From WTFY01 sp026713925 (GTDB lineage Bacteria > Pseudomonadota > Gammaproteobacteria > UBA4575), in contig OY759361.1 of assembly GCA_963662355.1 (NCBI GenBank), positions 992,001-1,056,000 on the forward strand: a stretch of 64,000 nt of DNA, read 5' to 3'. Numbering within the stretch: the first letter of the stretch is position 1; the number at the start of each line of letters is the position of its first letter. The position numbers and the translations under genes were made by a program. Positions 15,960-24,981 of the stretch are shown here, piece after piece. Under the pieces are notes generated by a model that was not told the origin of the DNA, did no database searches, and was given only the letters and a program-made list of their open reading frames with translations.

Positions 15960-16189
15960 AGACTGACTTCCATCGACTTGAGACGGGTAATCATGGCCTC
16001 TACACGTTTTCGAGCCTGATCATTTTTGTCTATAAGGCTGGCACGTTCAGTTGTATATGAGTCCTGTTGTGCCTTTAAAAGGTTATTTTCTTTCTTGAGA
16101 ACTTCGCATGTCTGGATAAGCTCATTCACGCGAATTTCAAGTTGTTCGATATCCTGCTCATTCAGCAGGCCTGAATCTGTCTTTTCCAT
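15956..16189 (-). CDS. TIGR02449/ZapB-like coiled-coil protein
   Basis: A 77-residue, wholly alpha-helical, heptad-rich protein (EIRVNEL-like spacing: QLEIRVNELIQTCEVLKKEN, then KAQQDSYTTERASLIDKND). It matches the small coiled-coil family regularly encoded directly upstream of zapA in gammaproteobacteria and resembles ZapB. Its stop overlaps the zapA GTG. A role in cell division with ZapA and FtsZ is inferred from context. It is divergent from pepP across about 250 bases. Confidence 0.82.
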   Translation of the reverse strand: MEKTDSGLLNEQDIEQLEIRVNELIQTCEVLKKENNLLKAQQDSYTTERASLIDKNDQARKRVEAMITRLKSMEVSL

Positions 16190-16442
16190 TGCAAAATGGT
16201 AGGATGAAGTAAGTTTATCGTCAACTTAAATTTCTAATACATCTACAGGCTTGCCCAAAAGAACCATAGGCACTCCTGTCAGAGAAGGCATTTCGGACGG
16301 GTCGGATGCAAAAGAGATTACAAGCAAAAGTAAAAAGGATTTATCTCAATGTTGCTGAATGTACTAGTATAAATATACTTTGTGGCGAATACATGTAATC
16401 TGAATAACTTGGTTTTCAGCCGCACATGAAGATCGATTCAAA

Positions 16443-17753
16443 ATGAACATGAAAGAACTGCTCAAGCGACGAAGGATGCTAATGCGGATGGTAGGGCCTA
16501 ACGGTATCGCCATCATTCCTTCTGCAAATACGGTTACGAGAAACCGAGATGTGGAATATACCTTTCGACAGGACAGCGATTTCCTGTACTTGACCGGCTT
16601 TGATGAGCCTAATGCTTTGGCATTGCTTCTGCCTGAACAAAGAGGTGGCCAATTTATTTTATTTTGTCGTGAACGGGATGCCGGCAAGGAAATCTGGGAT
16701 GGACAAAGAGCCGGGTTAAAAGGTGCAAAAAAGGATTATTGTGCTGATAAGGCCTATGCTGTCAGTCAGCTTGATGAAGTTCTCCCACACTTGCTTTCGG
16801 ACCGGGAACGGATCTTTTACCCAATGGGTCGTGATGCAAGTTTTGACCGCCAGGTTATCGGTTGGGTCAATCAATCGCGTGGTTCCGTTCGAGCTGCAGG
16901 GCATATTCCTCAGGAACTGCTTTCGCTGGACTACCTTTTGCATGACATGCGCCTATACAAGTCACGCAGTGAATTAAGCTTGATGCGCCAGGCTGCAAAG
17001 ATTTCAATTGCCGGCCACATCCGTGCCATGCAAGCCTGTGAGCCAGGGAAGTATGAGTATGAAATAGAAGCCGAACTGCTATATGAATTCAAAAGGGCAG
17101 GGTGTGTTGCCGCCTACCCGTGCATTGTTGGGGGCGGTAAGAACGGTTGTACCCTGCACTACATAGAAAATAAGCAGATGCTTAAGGATGGAGACTTGTT
17201 ATTAATAGATGCAGGTGCGGAATATCAGGGGTATGCAAGTGACATCACGCGCACATTTCCAGTGAATGGAACCTTTTCGAAAGCTCAGCGTGAAGTGTAC
17301 GAAGTAGTGCTGGAAGCTCAGGCCGGGGCAATCAAAAAAGTTAAGCCTGGCAATCACTGGAATGACCCGCATAACGAAGCTGTAAAAATACTCACCAAAG
17401 GCTTGGTGAGCTTAGGACTGTTGAAGGGTAGACCTTCCAAATTGGTCAGGGATGAGGAATATCGTCGATTTTACATGCATCGTACCGGTCATTGGCTGGG
17501 TCTGGATGTACACGATGTGGGGGACTACAGGCTGGATGAGGAATGGCGCCTGCTTGAACCAGGTATGACATTGACTGTAGAACCAGGCTTGTATATTACC
17601 CGGTCAAAAGGTGTGCCTAGATGCTTCTGGGATACAGGTGTGCGCATTGAGGACGATGTGGTGGTTACCAAAGATGGTAATCAGGTGCTAACTGAAAAAC
17701 TGATTCGTGACCCAGGAGAAATTGAAGCCCTGATGGCAGCATCCGTGCACTAG
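16443..17753 (+). CDS. pepP: Xaa-Pro aminopeptidase P
   Basis: Di-manganese aminopeptidase that removes N-terminal residues preceding proline. It has 436 residues, an N-terminal domain with RQDSDFLYLTGFDEPNA, and a C-terminal pita-bread fold. Metal ligands by family pattern are Asp256 (LLIDAGAEY), Asp267 (YASDITRTF), His350 (HRTGHWLGLDVHDVG), Glu380 (LTVEPGLYI) and Glu403 (GVRIEDDVVV). pepP-ubiH-ubiI on one strand, divergent from zapA, is the conserved gammaproteobacterial order. ubiH begins 11 bases after the stop. Confidence 0.95.
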   Translation: MNMKELLKRRRMLMRMVGPNGIAIIPSANTVTRNRDVEYTFRQDSDFLYLTGFDEPNALALLLPEQRGGQFILFCRERDAGKEIWDGQRAGLKGAKKDYCADKAYAVSQLDEVLPHLLSDRERIFYPMGRDASFDRQVIGWVNQSRGSVRAAGHIPQELLSLDYLLHDMRLYKSRSELSLMRQAAKISIAGHIRAMQACEPGKYEYEIEAELLYEFKRAGCVAAYPCIVGGGKNGCTLHYIENKQMLKDGDLLLIDAGAEYQGYASDITRTFPVNGTFSKAQREVYEVVLEAQAGAIKKVKPGNHWNDPHNEAVKILTKGLVSLGLLKGRPSKLVRDEEYRRFYMHRTGHWLGLDVHDVGDYRLDEEWRLLEPGMTLTVEPGLYITRSKGVPRCFWDTGVRIEDDVVVTKDGNQVLTEKLIRDPGEIEALMAASVH

Positions 17754-17764
17754 AGTTTATACGC

Positions 17765-18982
17765 ATGCCACGTAATTATGATATTGCTATTGTAGGAGGA
17801 GGTTTTGTTGGTAGCACCTTGGCATGTGCCTTGGCAGCTTCGACCCATCGAATTGCATTGATTGAAAGAAATCCGGTTTCTACAAAAAACAGTACGGGTA
17901 GGGACCAGGACGAACGTAACATTGCTTTGACTTGTGCTTCTAAAATGATTTTTGAAGCCCTGGGGGTATGGGAACAACTGGATGAATATTCGGTGCCCAT
18001 TGAAAAAATCCACATCTCAGACCAGGGGCGCTTTGGCGCCATGCGTGTGGATTGTCGAAACCATGAGGCAGACAGTCTTGGGTATCTGGTTCCCGCTGAA
18101 AGGCTCACGCAAGCCATTCAGAGTCATATGCGGCATCATAAGCATGTCAAGCGTATTCAGCCTTATAGGGTATCTAATATTCAGAGTCATGAGGACAAGG
18201 TCACTCTGTATGGGGAGGGTGCACCTATTGAGGCGAAACTACTGATCGCAGCAGATGGCACACATTCGTTTATTCGCAATGCACTGGGTATTCCTGTCGA
18301 GAAAAAGCCATATTGCCAAACTGCCATCATTGGGAATATCGGGGTCACTGATCATCATCCGTATACTGCCTTTGTAAGATTTACTGAACAGGGTCCTCTC
18401 GTACTACTGCCACGTGTGGACAATTGTTACGGGTTTGTCTGGACGCTTGAGGATGGTGTAGCACAGGAGCATATGGCGCTTTCAGAATACGAATTTTTGC
18501 GCCAGCTGCAGTCAGCTTTTGGTCACCGGCTGGGTTATTTTGCCAGACTACGCAAGCGTTTTTCCTACCCATTGTCGTTACAGGTGAGTCAACGACTTGT
18601 ACAGCAACGTACAGTGCTGGTGGGCAATGCAGCTCAAACATTGCATCCGGTAGCTGCTCAGGGACTGAACCTTGCCTTGCGCGATATCGCAGAACTTTGT
18701 GAAATCCTGTATGCCAGTCAGGATGCACTTGATGGTGTCAACGACAAACTCCGGGTGTATGAGTCCAGGCGTCAACCTGATATTGAAGGTACGGTGCACC
18801 TCACGGATCGCCTCAATTATTTGTTCACTACAAATAATCCAGTGCTGGCTCGGGTACGCGGGGTAGGTCTTGCGCTATTGGGTGCTATCCCTGTTTTGGA
18901 ACAACGCATCATGCAGCAAAGTTCTGGCGCATTCGGTTCTACAGCAAGGCTTTTACAGGGGAAGGCTTTGCAGACTTCATGA
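17765..18982 (+). CDS. ubiH: 2-octaprenyl-6-methoxyphenol hydroxylase (UbiH)
   Basis: FAD-dependent monooxygenase of ubiquinone synthesis, 405 residues, membrane-associated Ubi complex. The N-terminal dinucleotide-binding motif is AIVGGGFVGSTLACALA (8-24), the mid-chain ADGTHSFIRNALGI is the DG motif, and the GNAAQTLHPVAAQGLNLALRD block near 290-310 binds FAD. The conserved position right after pepP identifies it as UbiH rather than another flavin hydroxylase. Its last codons overlap the ubiI start (18979-18982). Confidence 0.92.
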   Translation: MPRNYDIAIVGGGFVGSTLACALAASTHRIALIERNPVSTKNSTGRDQDERNIALTCASKMIFEALGVWEQLDEYSVPIEKIHISDQGRFGAMRVDCRNHEADSLGYLVPAERLTQAIQSHMRHHKHVKRIQPYRVSNIQSHEDKVTLYGEGAPIEAKLLIAADGTHSFIRNALGIPVEKKPYCQTAIIGNIGVTDHHPYTAFVRFTEQGPLVLLPRVDNCYGFVWTLEDGVAQEHMALSEYEFLRQLQSAFGHRLGYFARLRKRFSYPLSLQVSQRLVQQRTVLVGNAAQTLHPVAAQGLNLALRDIAELCEILYASQDALDGVNDKLRVYESRRQPDIEGTVHLTDRLNYLFTTNNPVLARVRGVGLALLGAIPVLEQRIMQQSSGAFGSTARLLQGKALQTS

Positions 18983-20190
18983 CTATACCGGCAGTTGATG
19001 TCATTGTTGTTGGGGCAGGAATGACAGGCCTTACACTTGCAAATCTGCTAGCCAGGCAAGGTAAGTCCCTGGCTATTATTGATCCTGTTTTGCCACCTGG
19101 ATTTGATGCTACGCAACCTTTGCATGCGCGCGTGACAGCAGTTAGTCCAGGTTCCAGGGCAATCTTCGAGCATGTTAAAGCCTGGTCAGGAATGAAGGAA
19201 AAATGGGTTACCGAGTTCAATGCAATGGTGGTCTGGGATGAAGCTAGCGAGGCTAAGATAAATTTCAATGCGCAGGATTTCTGCAATTCCAGCTTGGGCT
19301 ATATTGTTGAGAACAAGGTCATTCAGTCAAGCTTGCATGAAGCACTCCATGATGTCTCCGGTATTCGATGGTATGTACCAGGAAGTGTCGGCCGCGTGGT
19401 CAATCGCGACCATGAAATTGAAGTCACTTTAAATGACAATCAGGTGTTGAATGCAAAATTACTTGTAGGTGCAGATGGCAGTCGGTCTGTGGTACGGCAC
19501 CTCGCTGAAATTCCCCATGTCGAAATGCCTTATCGGCAGCAAGGCATTGTCGCGAGCATACAGACGGAATTGCCGCATCAGCGTACTGCATGGCAGCGGT
19601 TTCTCAAAACTGGGCCGCTGGCCCTACTGCCTGCAGGTAATCAGCATGAACAAGATGAGTGTTCTATCGTCTGGTCGGCAGACCATGAATATGCAACTAG
19701 GCTCATGCAGATGGAAAAGCATGAGTTTGAGCAGGCGCTCACGGAAGCAAGCGGTTTGCAGCTGGGAAATGTCACACTGAAATCAGAACGTGCAAGTTTT
19801 CCACTTGTTTCCGGTCAGGCCAAAGAGATGGTCAGGCCACGTATAGCATTAGCTGGAGACGCTGCCCACACTATACATCCACTGGCTGGTCAGGGAGCGA
19901 ATCTGGGTTTCACCGATGTGGCAGTGTTGGCAAATTTGCTGGATGATATGCAACGGGATATAGGCAGTTACAGGGTATTGCGTAAATATGAGCGGGCTCG
20001 TACAGGAGAGATTCGTGTTATGCGACATGCCATGGATGCGTTTGCGACTGTATTCGGTTCGACCCTCTGGCCCGTCATTGCAGCGCGCAGTACCGCTTTG
20101 AATGCTGCGGATCACATGTTGCCCCTGAAAAGGTTTTTTATGCGGCATGCTATGGGGCTGAACAGCGACAGGCCGAAGTTTGCCAGGTAA
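18979..20190 (+). CDS. ubiI: UbiH/UbiF/VisC-family hydroxylase, probably UbiI
   Basis: Second FAD-dependent ubiquinone ring hydroxylase, 403 residues, with VIVVGAGMTGLTLANLLA at 9-26, a VGADGSRSVVRHLA DG motif, and AGDAAHTIHPLAGQGANLGFTD around 292-313. Position after ubiH and the presence of Coq7 for the C6 step make C5 hydroxylation (UbiI) the best call; UbiF activity cannot be excluded by sequence reading alone. It overlaps ubiH by four bases (ATGA). In E. coli gcvTHP follows; here a minus-strand tungstate transporter comes next, and only gcvH is found 3 kb on. Confidence 0.88.
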   Translation: MTIPAVDVIVVGAGMTGLTLANLLARQGKSLAIIDPVLPPGFDATQPLHARVTAVSPGSRAIFEHVKAWSGMKEKWVTEFNAMVVWDEASEAKINFNAQDFCNSSLGYIVENKVIQSSLHEALHDVSGIRWYVPGSVGRVVNRDHEIEVTLNDNQVLNAKLLVGADGSRSVVRHLAEIPHVEMPYRQQGIVASIQTELPHQRTAWQRFLKTGPLALLPAGNQHEQDECSIVWSADHEYATRLMQMEKHEFEQALTEASGLQLGNVTLKSERASFPLVSGQAKEMVRPRIALAGDAAHTIHPLAGQGANLGFTDVAVLANLLDDMQRDIGSYRVLRKYERARTGEIRVMRHAMDAFATVFGSTLWPVIAARSTALNAADHMLPLKRFFMRHAMGLNSDRPKFAR

Positions 20191-20247
20191 AACAACCTTT
20201 ATGCCTATTGCGCTGATCAGGCATTGAGGCATTCTGCCTGGTAAAAG

Positions 20248-21072
20248 TTACTGTAATTGCGCATTAGGAAAAAACAATTGTTGCCCATTTAAAGTGAACT
20301 CGGCAATAACTTGCTGGCCTTCACTGGAGGCGAGCCAGTTTGCGAACAGTTCGGCTTCTTCAAACTTGATATGTGGATGACGCTCGGGATTGACCAGGAT
20401 TATGCTGTATTGGTTGTGTAGTGGCGGGTCATTTTCAAAAAGCAAATCCAGCCCATTGCGGTTCTTAAATGATAACCACGTGCTCCTGTCAGTGAGCACG
20501 TAAGCCCTCATGCCGTTGGCTATGTTCAGTGTGGCACCCATGCCAGCCCCGGTTTCGTAATACCAGTTACCGCTGTATTGTGACACATCAACTCCGGTCA
20601 AAGCCCATAACTCCATTTCTTTCTTGTGGGTGCCGCTGTCGTCACCACGCGATACAAATGGCAATTTGTGTTCATAGATTAGGGTGAGTGCGCGTATGGT
20701 TTCGTGTTCACCTCTGATGTTCACAGGGTCCTCGGGGGGGCCAGCAATTACGAAGTCGTTATACATGATTTCGCGACGTTCAACCCCAAATCCGTTGGAT
20801 ATGAAGTTTTCCTCAGAAGCCCTGTGGTGTACCAGTATCATGTCAGCATCACCCATCTCACCCAGTTTCAGTGCGCGACCAGTTCCTACTGCCACTACCC
20901 GCACATCAATTCCGGTTCGGTCTCGAAATTTCGGGATCAAATAGTCCAGCAAACCGGAATTTTCTGTCGAGGTAGTTGAAACTAATGTAATAAAACTGTT
21001 TGCCAGTGTAGGTGCAGGTGTAAGTGTCATGCAAACCATCACTGCAATGGCTTTGACCAGACAGTATTTCAT
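20248..21072 (-). CDS. tupA: Tungstate ABC transporter substrate-binding protein
   Basis: Periplasmic oxyanion-binding protein of 274 residues. A signal peptide is evident (residues 1-24, ending TPAPTLA). The mature protein opens with LVSTTSTENSGLLDYLIPKF, the TTST(E/Q)NSGLL motif that marks TupA-type tungstate binders. MILVHHRASEENFISNGFG and VSRGDDSGTHKKEMELW are also typical. It is last in a tupB-tupC-tupA order, 10 bases behind tupC. Tungstate would be wanted for tungsten-dependent formate dehydrogenase or aldehyde oxidoreductases; no such enzyme is in the window. Molybdate selectivity is less likely given the motif. Confidence 0.88.
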   Translation of the reverse strand: MKYCLVKAIAVMVCMTLTPAPTLANSFITLVSTTSTENSGLLDYLIPKFRDRTGIDVRVVAVGTGRALKLGEMGDADMILVHHRASEENFISNGFGVERREIMYNDFVIAGPPEDPVNIRGEHETIRALTLIYEHKLPFVSRGDDSGTHKKEMELWALTGVDVSQYSGNWYYETGAGMGATLNIANGMRAYVLTDRSTWLSFKNRNGLDLLFENDPPLHNQYSIILVNPERHPHIKFEEAELFANWLASSEGQQVIAEFTLNGQQLFFPNAQLQ

Positions 21073-21082
21073 TGTTTTCCTT

Positions 21083-21811
21083 TTAAATTCTGTTCAGCAA
21101 CTTTCCAGCAATAAAATCTTCAGCGAGGCGGGTTTTGGGTTGGGCAAAAAACACATTTGCCGGTGTGTGTTCAATTAGTTTGCCTTGGTGCAGAAACAAA
21201 ACTTCGTGTGCAAGTCTTTTTGCCTGGTCCAAGCTGTGGGTAGACATGATTATTTTAGTGTTTTGTTGTGCAATTGTCTTGATCAGCATTTCTATGGTTG
21301 CAACCCCGGAAGGGTCCAGTTCCGCCGTAGGTTCATCCAGAAGCATCACTTTGGGCTTGAGTATCCAGGCCCGGGCAATATTCAAACGCTGCTGCTCACC
21401 TCCGGATAAGGTACGGGCACTTCGAACTGCAAGCTCCACAAGTCCTGTGTGCTGCAAGGCTTCCCGGATGAGCGCGTCATGCTCGGTTTTGGCTGTTTTG
21501 TGCAGGGATAGTACATATTCGAGGTTAGCCTGAACGTTGCGTTGCAAAAAAACAGGTTTCTGGAATACGAATGTACGCCAGGAATCCCGAGGCTGCGGAA
21601 TGTGCTTATTCCATTTTAATGAGCCATGGTCTGGCAGGTCCAGACCATGCGCAATGCGTAACAGCAAACTTTTTCCTGCCCCATTTGGTCCAAGGATGAT
21701 CGTAATACCAACCGATTCGATGAGGGTATTCACGTTGTCCAGCAAGGGTTTTCCTTGTCTGGCAAAGCTCAGGTGCTGAATCTCCAAAGGCAGGACGGGT
21801 GCAGACTGCAT
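21083..21811 (-). CDS. tupC: Tungstate ABC transporter ATP-binding protein
   Basis: Cytosolic ABC ATPase of 242 residues. Walker A is GPNGAGKS (41-48), the Q-loop region is VFQKPVFL, the signature is LSGGEQQR (135-142), Walker B is VMLLDEP (155-161), and the switch histidine is in MSTHSLDQA. It lacks the C-terminal oxyanion regulatory domain of ModC. It lies 5 bases after tupB and 10 before tupA, so one transcript is expected. Confidence 0.88.
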   Translation of the reverse strand: MQSAPVLPLEIQHLSFARQGKPLLDNVNTLIESVGITIILGPNGAGKSLLLRIAHGLDLPDHGSLKWNKHIPQPRDSWRTFVFQKPVFLQRNVQANLEYVLSLHKTAKTEHDALIREALQHTGLVELAVRSARTLSGGEQQRLNIARAWILKPKVMLLDEPTAELDPSGVATIEMLIKTIAQQNTKIIMSTHSLDQAKRLAHEVLFLHQGKLIEHTPANVFFAQPKTRLAEDFIAGKLLNRI

Positions 21812-21816
21812 GATGT

Positions 21817-22521
21817 CTAGCTATATATTTTATAGGCAGCGTGTCGTGCACTCATGACAGCTGAAGTAACGATCAAAGAAAGCATGATCAGTATCATCCC
21901 TAATGCAAGTGCCAGCTCGATATCTCCTTTACTGGTTTCAAGTGCGATGGCAGTTGTCATCACGCGTGTGCTGTGATTGATATTGCCGCCCACAATCAAT
22001 ACCGCACCTACTTCGGCAATTGCCCTGCCGAATCCTGCTAATACATTGGTTACCAAGCTGTATCTGGTTTCCCATAGCAGGGTGCCCATCATGCTTGAGG
22101 ATCTGGCGCCAAGTGCACGTAACTGCTCGTGACACTCATCATTGGCGTCCAGTATGGTTTGGCGTGTAAGGGCAGCAATTATTGGTGCGATCAAACACAC
22201 TTGTGCAATGATCATGGCTGTGGGGGTAAACAGCAAACCCAGTGCTCCAAGTGGGCCTGAGCGGGAGAGAATCAGGTATACCACCAGACCTACTACCACA
22301 GGCGGCAACCCCATGAAGGTATTGAGTAATGCAACAACTAGGCCGCGCCCATGAAATTTGTATAAGGCCAGTGCGGCACCAAGTGGCAAACTAATCATGC
22401 TGGCTATAAAAACCGCAGTCATGCTAACCTGTAAAGACAGGGTAACGATCTCTATCAAACCCTCATCGAACTGCAAGATCAACTGGACGGCTTTCAGGAA
22501 AGCTTGTGAAAAATCATTCAA
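21817..22521 (-). CDS. tupB: Tungstate ABC transporter permease
   Basis: Inner-membrane permease of 234 residues with about five predicted transmembrane segments. The BPD-type EAA loop corresponds to ECHEQLRALGARSSSMMGTL and the GFGRAIAEVGAVLIVGGNI region, which is typical for TupB/ModB. It starts at TTG 22521; no ATG in frame precedes the first hydrophobic segment, and the N-terminus from this codon aligns with what I recall of the family. It is the first gene of tupBCA. Confidence 0.87.
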   Translation of the reverse strand: MNDFSQAFLKAVQLILQFDEGLIEIVTLSLQVSMTAVFIASMISLPLGAALALYKFHGRGLVVALLNTFMGLPPVVVGLVVYLILSRSGPLGALGLLFTPTAMIIAQVCLIAPIIAALTRQTILDANDECHEQLRALGARSSSMMGTLLWETRYSLVTNVLAGFGRAIAEVGAVLIVGGNINHSTRVMTTAIALETSKGDIELALALGMILIMLSLIVTSAVMSARHAAYKIYS

Positions 22522-22643
22522 GACGGGTACCGGTTGGTGTATTGGTCACATTGTGGTTACGAGTGAATTGTTTTATAGGTCGACGTAGCCAGTAGGACAA
22601 GCAAGTTATTCCCCTGGGCGATACTGACCCCCCAGGGTCAGGC

Positions 22644-23087
22644 TTAATTGACTTTGGATTTTTTGACTGGCATGACAATATCAAATTCTGCCTGCTTATT
22701 ATTGTTCAATATACATAGCGTAACCATCAATTCATCGCCAGCCTTGAAACCTGTTCGGGGGCCCATCAACATCAGATGATAATCACCAGGCTTGAAAACC
22801 AGTGAGCCAAACGGCGGTATAGCCAGTGTATTGTGATGGTGCATACTAGCCATGTCGTCCTTAATAACAGTACGATGAAACTCAATGCCTTTAAAATAAT
22901 CACTTTTTGCGCAGGTAAGCGTGTAGTTCTCAGAGGTATTGTTGTGTAGGGTCAGATACCCGACCATGGTGGTTACATTTGGCGGAGCTTCGCGAATCCA
23001 GGCATTTTGTACAGTAATGGGTGCTTGCTGCGCCTGCACGTAGGATGCAAGCAGGCTCGGCACTACAACCATGATTAATCCAAGCAT
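22644..23087 (-). CDS. Periplasmic copper chaperone PCu(A)C
   Basis: Periplasmic copper-binding protein of 147 residues, used to load copper into the CuA/CuB centres of cytochrome c oxidase. A signal peptide spans residues 1-20 (ending YVQAQ). The copper site residues fit the family pattern: His71 in EFHRTVIKDD, Met82 with the MHHH run at 82-85, and His104 with Met106 in GDYHLMLMGP. It lies upstream of, and co-directional with, the tup operon at 120 bases. No partner SCO or cox genes are nearby. Confidence 0.88.
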   Translation of the reverse strand: MLGLIMVVVPSLLASYVQAQQAPITVQNAWIREAPPNVTTMVGYLTLHNNTSENYTLTCAKSDYFKGIEFHRTVIKDDMASMHHHNTLAIPPFGSLVFKPGDYHLMLMGPRTGFKAGDELMVTLCILNNNKQAEFDIVMPVKKSKVN

Positions 23088-23196
23088 CAGAGTTATTGCT
23101 TTGTTGGCATGCGTTCGGTGATATAAAATAAACCATTATGCTGATATGTCAAACAGTTACTAGAAGAAAGACTGACTCTGACTTGAGAAGTTACTT

Positions 23197-23583
23197 ATGA
23201 GTACCTCACCCAGTGATCGAATCTACTCGCAGCAGCACCTCTGGTTGAAAATGCAAAGCGATTCCACTGCTACGATTGGCATTACAGAGTTTGCCCAATC
23301 AGAACTGGGAGATATTGTGTATGTTGAACAACCGAATTTGGGTGGCGAATTTCAAACCGGTGAGGTTTGTGCTGCAATAGAGTCTGTCAAAACAGCAAGT
23401 GACGTCTACATGCCCGTACATGGAAGAGTAATTGAACTTAACGAGGATTTACTAGATTCACCCGAGGTTATCAATGAATCACCATATGAAAGCGGTTGGC
23501 TCTTCAAAATAGAGTTGCTGGATAAAACAGCAATTGACAGCCTGCTTGATGCAAGCCAATATGAAGCGTATCTAGGCGCGTAA
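23197..23583 (+). CDS. gcvH: Glycine cleavage system H protein
   Basis: Lipoyl carrier protein of the glycine cleavage system, 128 residues. The lipoylated lysine is Lys65 in AAIESVKTASDVYMP, and the preceding FAQSELGDIVYVEQP and following LDSPEVINESPYESGWLFKI are canonical. gcvT and gcvP are not adjacent, so this is an isolated H-protein gene. In E. coli gcvTHP directly follows ubiI; here gcvH lies 3 kb after ubiI, behind opposite-strand genes, which suggests a broken-up gcv block. LipB and LipA for its modification are encoded at 46.5-48.0 kb. Confidence 0.95.
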   Translation: MSTSPSDRIYSQQHLWLKMQSDSTATIGITEFAQSELGDIVYVEQPNLGGEFQTGEVCAAIESVKTASDVYMPVHGRVIELNEDLLDSPEVINESPYESGWLFKIELLDKTAIDSLLDASQYEAYLGA

Positions 23584-23703
23584 GCAGAGCATCCGAGTCT
23601 GTCTTGCGTAAGTACAGCAGGATAGTGGGTCTTAGCAGCCGGTTATGGAATTCAGAATTTTTGCTTGAAAAATATAATAAAGCCCACCACTGGAGAAATA
23701 GAA

Positions 23704-24213
23704 ATGGCAAAGATCACTCTACAGGGAAATGAGATTCATACCAGCGGAAACCTGCCAGAAATTGGCTCTCGTGCGCCTGACTTCACGCTGGTCAACAAGG
23801 ATCTGGAAGATGTGTCTCTTTCAACCTTCCCGGGCAAAAGGAAAATACTCTGTATCGTTCCTAGCCTGGATACCCCGGTTTGTGCAGTATCAGCAAAAAA
23901 ATTTGATGAATACGCTAAGGAGTATGATGATACCGTGACCTTGGTGATTTCAGCAGACCTGCCTTTTGCGTCTTCACGGTTTTGCCTGTCTGAAAACCTG
24001 GAGCAGGTTATTACGCTATCTGTCATGCGTTCACAGAATTTCGCCAAAGATTACGGTGTGCTGATTGAAAGTGGCCCGCTGTCAGGGATTACAGCGCGTG
24101 CAATTGTCGTACTGGATCAGAAGAATTCAGTTATTCATACAGAACTCATCAGTGAAATTGCACATGAGCCGGACTATAAAGCTGCCCTCCTGGCGCTAGG
24201 CAGAATGCACTAG
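23704..24213 (+). CDS. tpx: Thiol peroxidase (atypical 2-Cys peroxiredoxin Tpx)
   Basis: Periplasm-proximal or cytosolic hydroperoxide reductase of 169 residues, recycled by thioredoxin. Peroxidatic Cys60 is in PSLDTPVCAVSAKKF and resolving Cys94 in SSRFCLSENL, the Tpx arrangement on helices alpha2 and alpha3. The start ATG 23704 has GGAGAAA about 6 bases upstream; an in-frame extension to 23665 is unsupported. The stop codon overlaps that of plsC on the other strand by four bases (CTAG), a very compact tail-to-tail junction. Confidence 0.95.
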   Translation: MAKITLQGNEIHTSGNLPEIGSRAPDFTLVNKDLEDVSLSTFPGKRKILCIVPSLDTPVCAVSAKKFDEYAKEYDDTVTLVISADLPFASSRFCLSENLEQVITLSVMRSQNFAKDYGVLIESGPLSGITARAIVVLDQKNSVIHTELISEIAHEPDYKAALLALGRMH

Positions 24214-24965
24214 GCAGCAGTTTCAACCACTTCGGCAATTGCATTTCTTGCCAACTGTGCCAGCTGCTTTCTTAACCGGCCGTCACATGGCACTGGTTTG
24301 CACAGGGTTATTTCAGCAACAGTGCGCTTGGCAGACATAATACGAAATGCGTGCCTTACCAAGTTGCTTTTTCTGACATAAGGTACGATCGGATTCACGC
24401 CATCAGCATGCGGGTAAACAAGTGCCACAGGTTGAATGGTGGAGTCAGTTTCAATTGCTGCGGCAAACAGTCGAGGGTGGAATACACGGACAGAGCTTCC
24501 ATCTGTAGTAGTGCCCTCGGGAAAAGCTGCCACACTATTTCCTGATTTGAGTCTTGCACACATCAGACTGATGGCTTCAACCACACCGTTTTTCGTACCG
24601 CGGCGGATAAAGAGAGTACCGGCCTTGGTTGCTAGAGTTCCGATTACAGGCCATCTGCGCACTTCTGACTTGGAAAGAAATGAAACCGGCAGCACTGAAG
24701 CAATTATAACTATATCCAGCCATGAAATATGATTGGCGACTACAAAGGCCGGTGATTTGTGTGGAGTACCATGCACTTTCAGGTCAACGCCGATGATTTT
24801 TGTCACTTGGTACAGCCAAGTCTGTATGGCCTTGTGCTGCACCTCTGTCACGTCATGGTTCTGGATGACCCGCAAGGCTGTATAGCAAATGAAAATACCT
24901 TTGAGGAGATGGACAAGGACGTGAAGTAAACGAAGTAACCCCCTGAGAGTACCCATTGAACTCAT
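24210..24965 (-). CDS. plsC: 1-acyl-sn-glycerol-3-phosphate acyltransferase family protein
   Basis: Membrane-associated acyltransferase of about 251 residues that makes phosphatidic acid from lysophosphatidic acid. The catalytic HX4D is NHISWLD (His79, Asp84), and the glycerol-phosphate-binding motif is FPEGTTT (148-154). A hydrophobic N-terminal segment (about 8-30) anchors it. ATG 24965, 17 bases after the DUF255 stop, gives the usual length; the frame continues upstream over the neighbouring gene. The family includes lyso-ornithine-lipid acyltransferases (OlsA), so the lipid substrate is not certain. Confidence 0.85.
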   Translation of the reverse strand: MSSMGTLRGLLRLLHVLVHLLKGIFICYTALRVIQNHDVTEVQHKAIQTWLYQVTKIIGVDLKVHGTPHKSPAFVVANHISWLDIVIIASVLPVSFLSKSEVRRWPVIGTLATKAGTLFIRRGTKNGVVEAISLMCARLKSGNSVAAFPEGTTTDGSSVRVFHPRLFAAAIETDSTIQPVALVYPHADGVNPIVPYVRKSNLVRHAFRIMSAKRTVAEITLCKPVPCDGRLRKQLAQLARNAIAEVVETAA

Positions 24966-24981
24966 ACCGTATCGTTCGACT

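Noticed and set aside
22600..22643. Hairpin CTGACCC/GGGTCAG after the copper chaperone as a terminator
   Set aside because: There is no T-run after it on the minus strand, and the tup operon follows in the same direction, so termination there is not supported.
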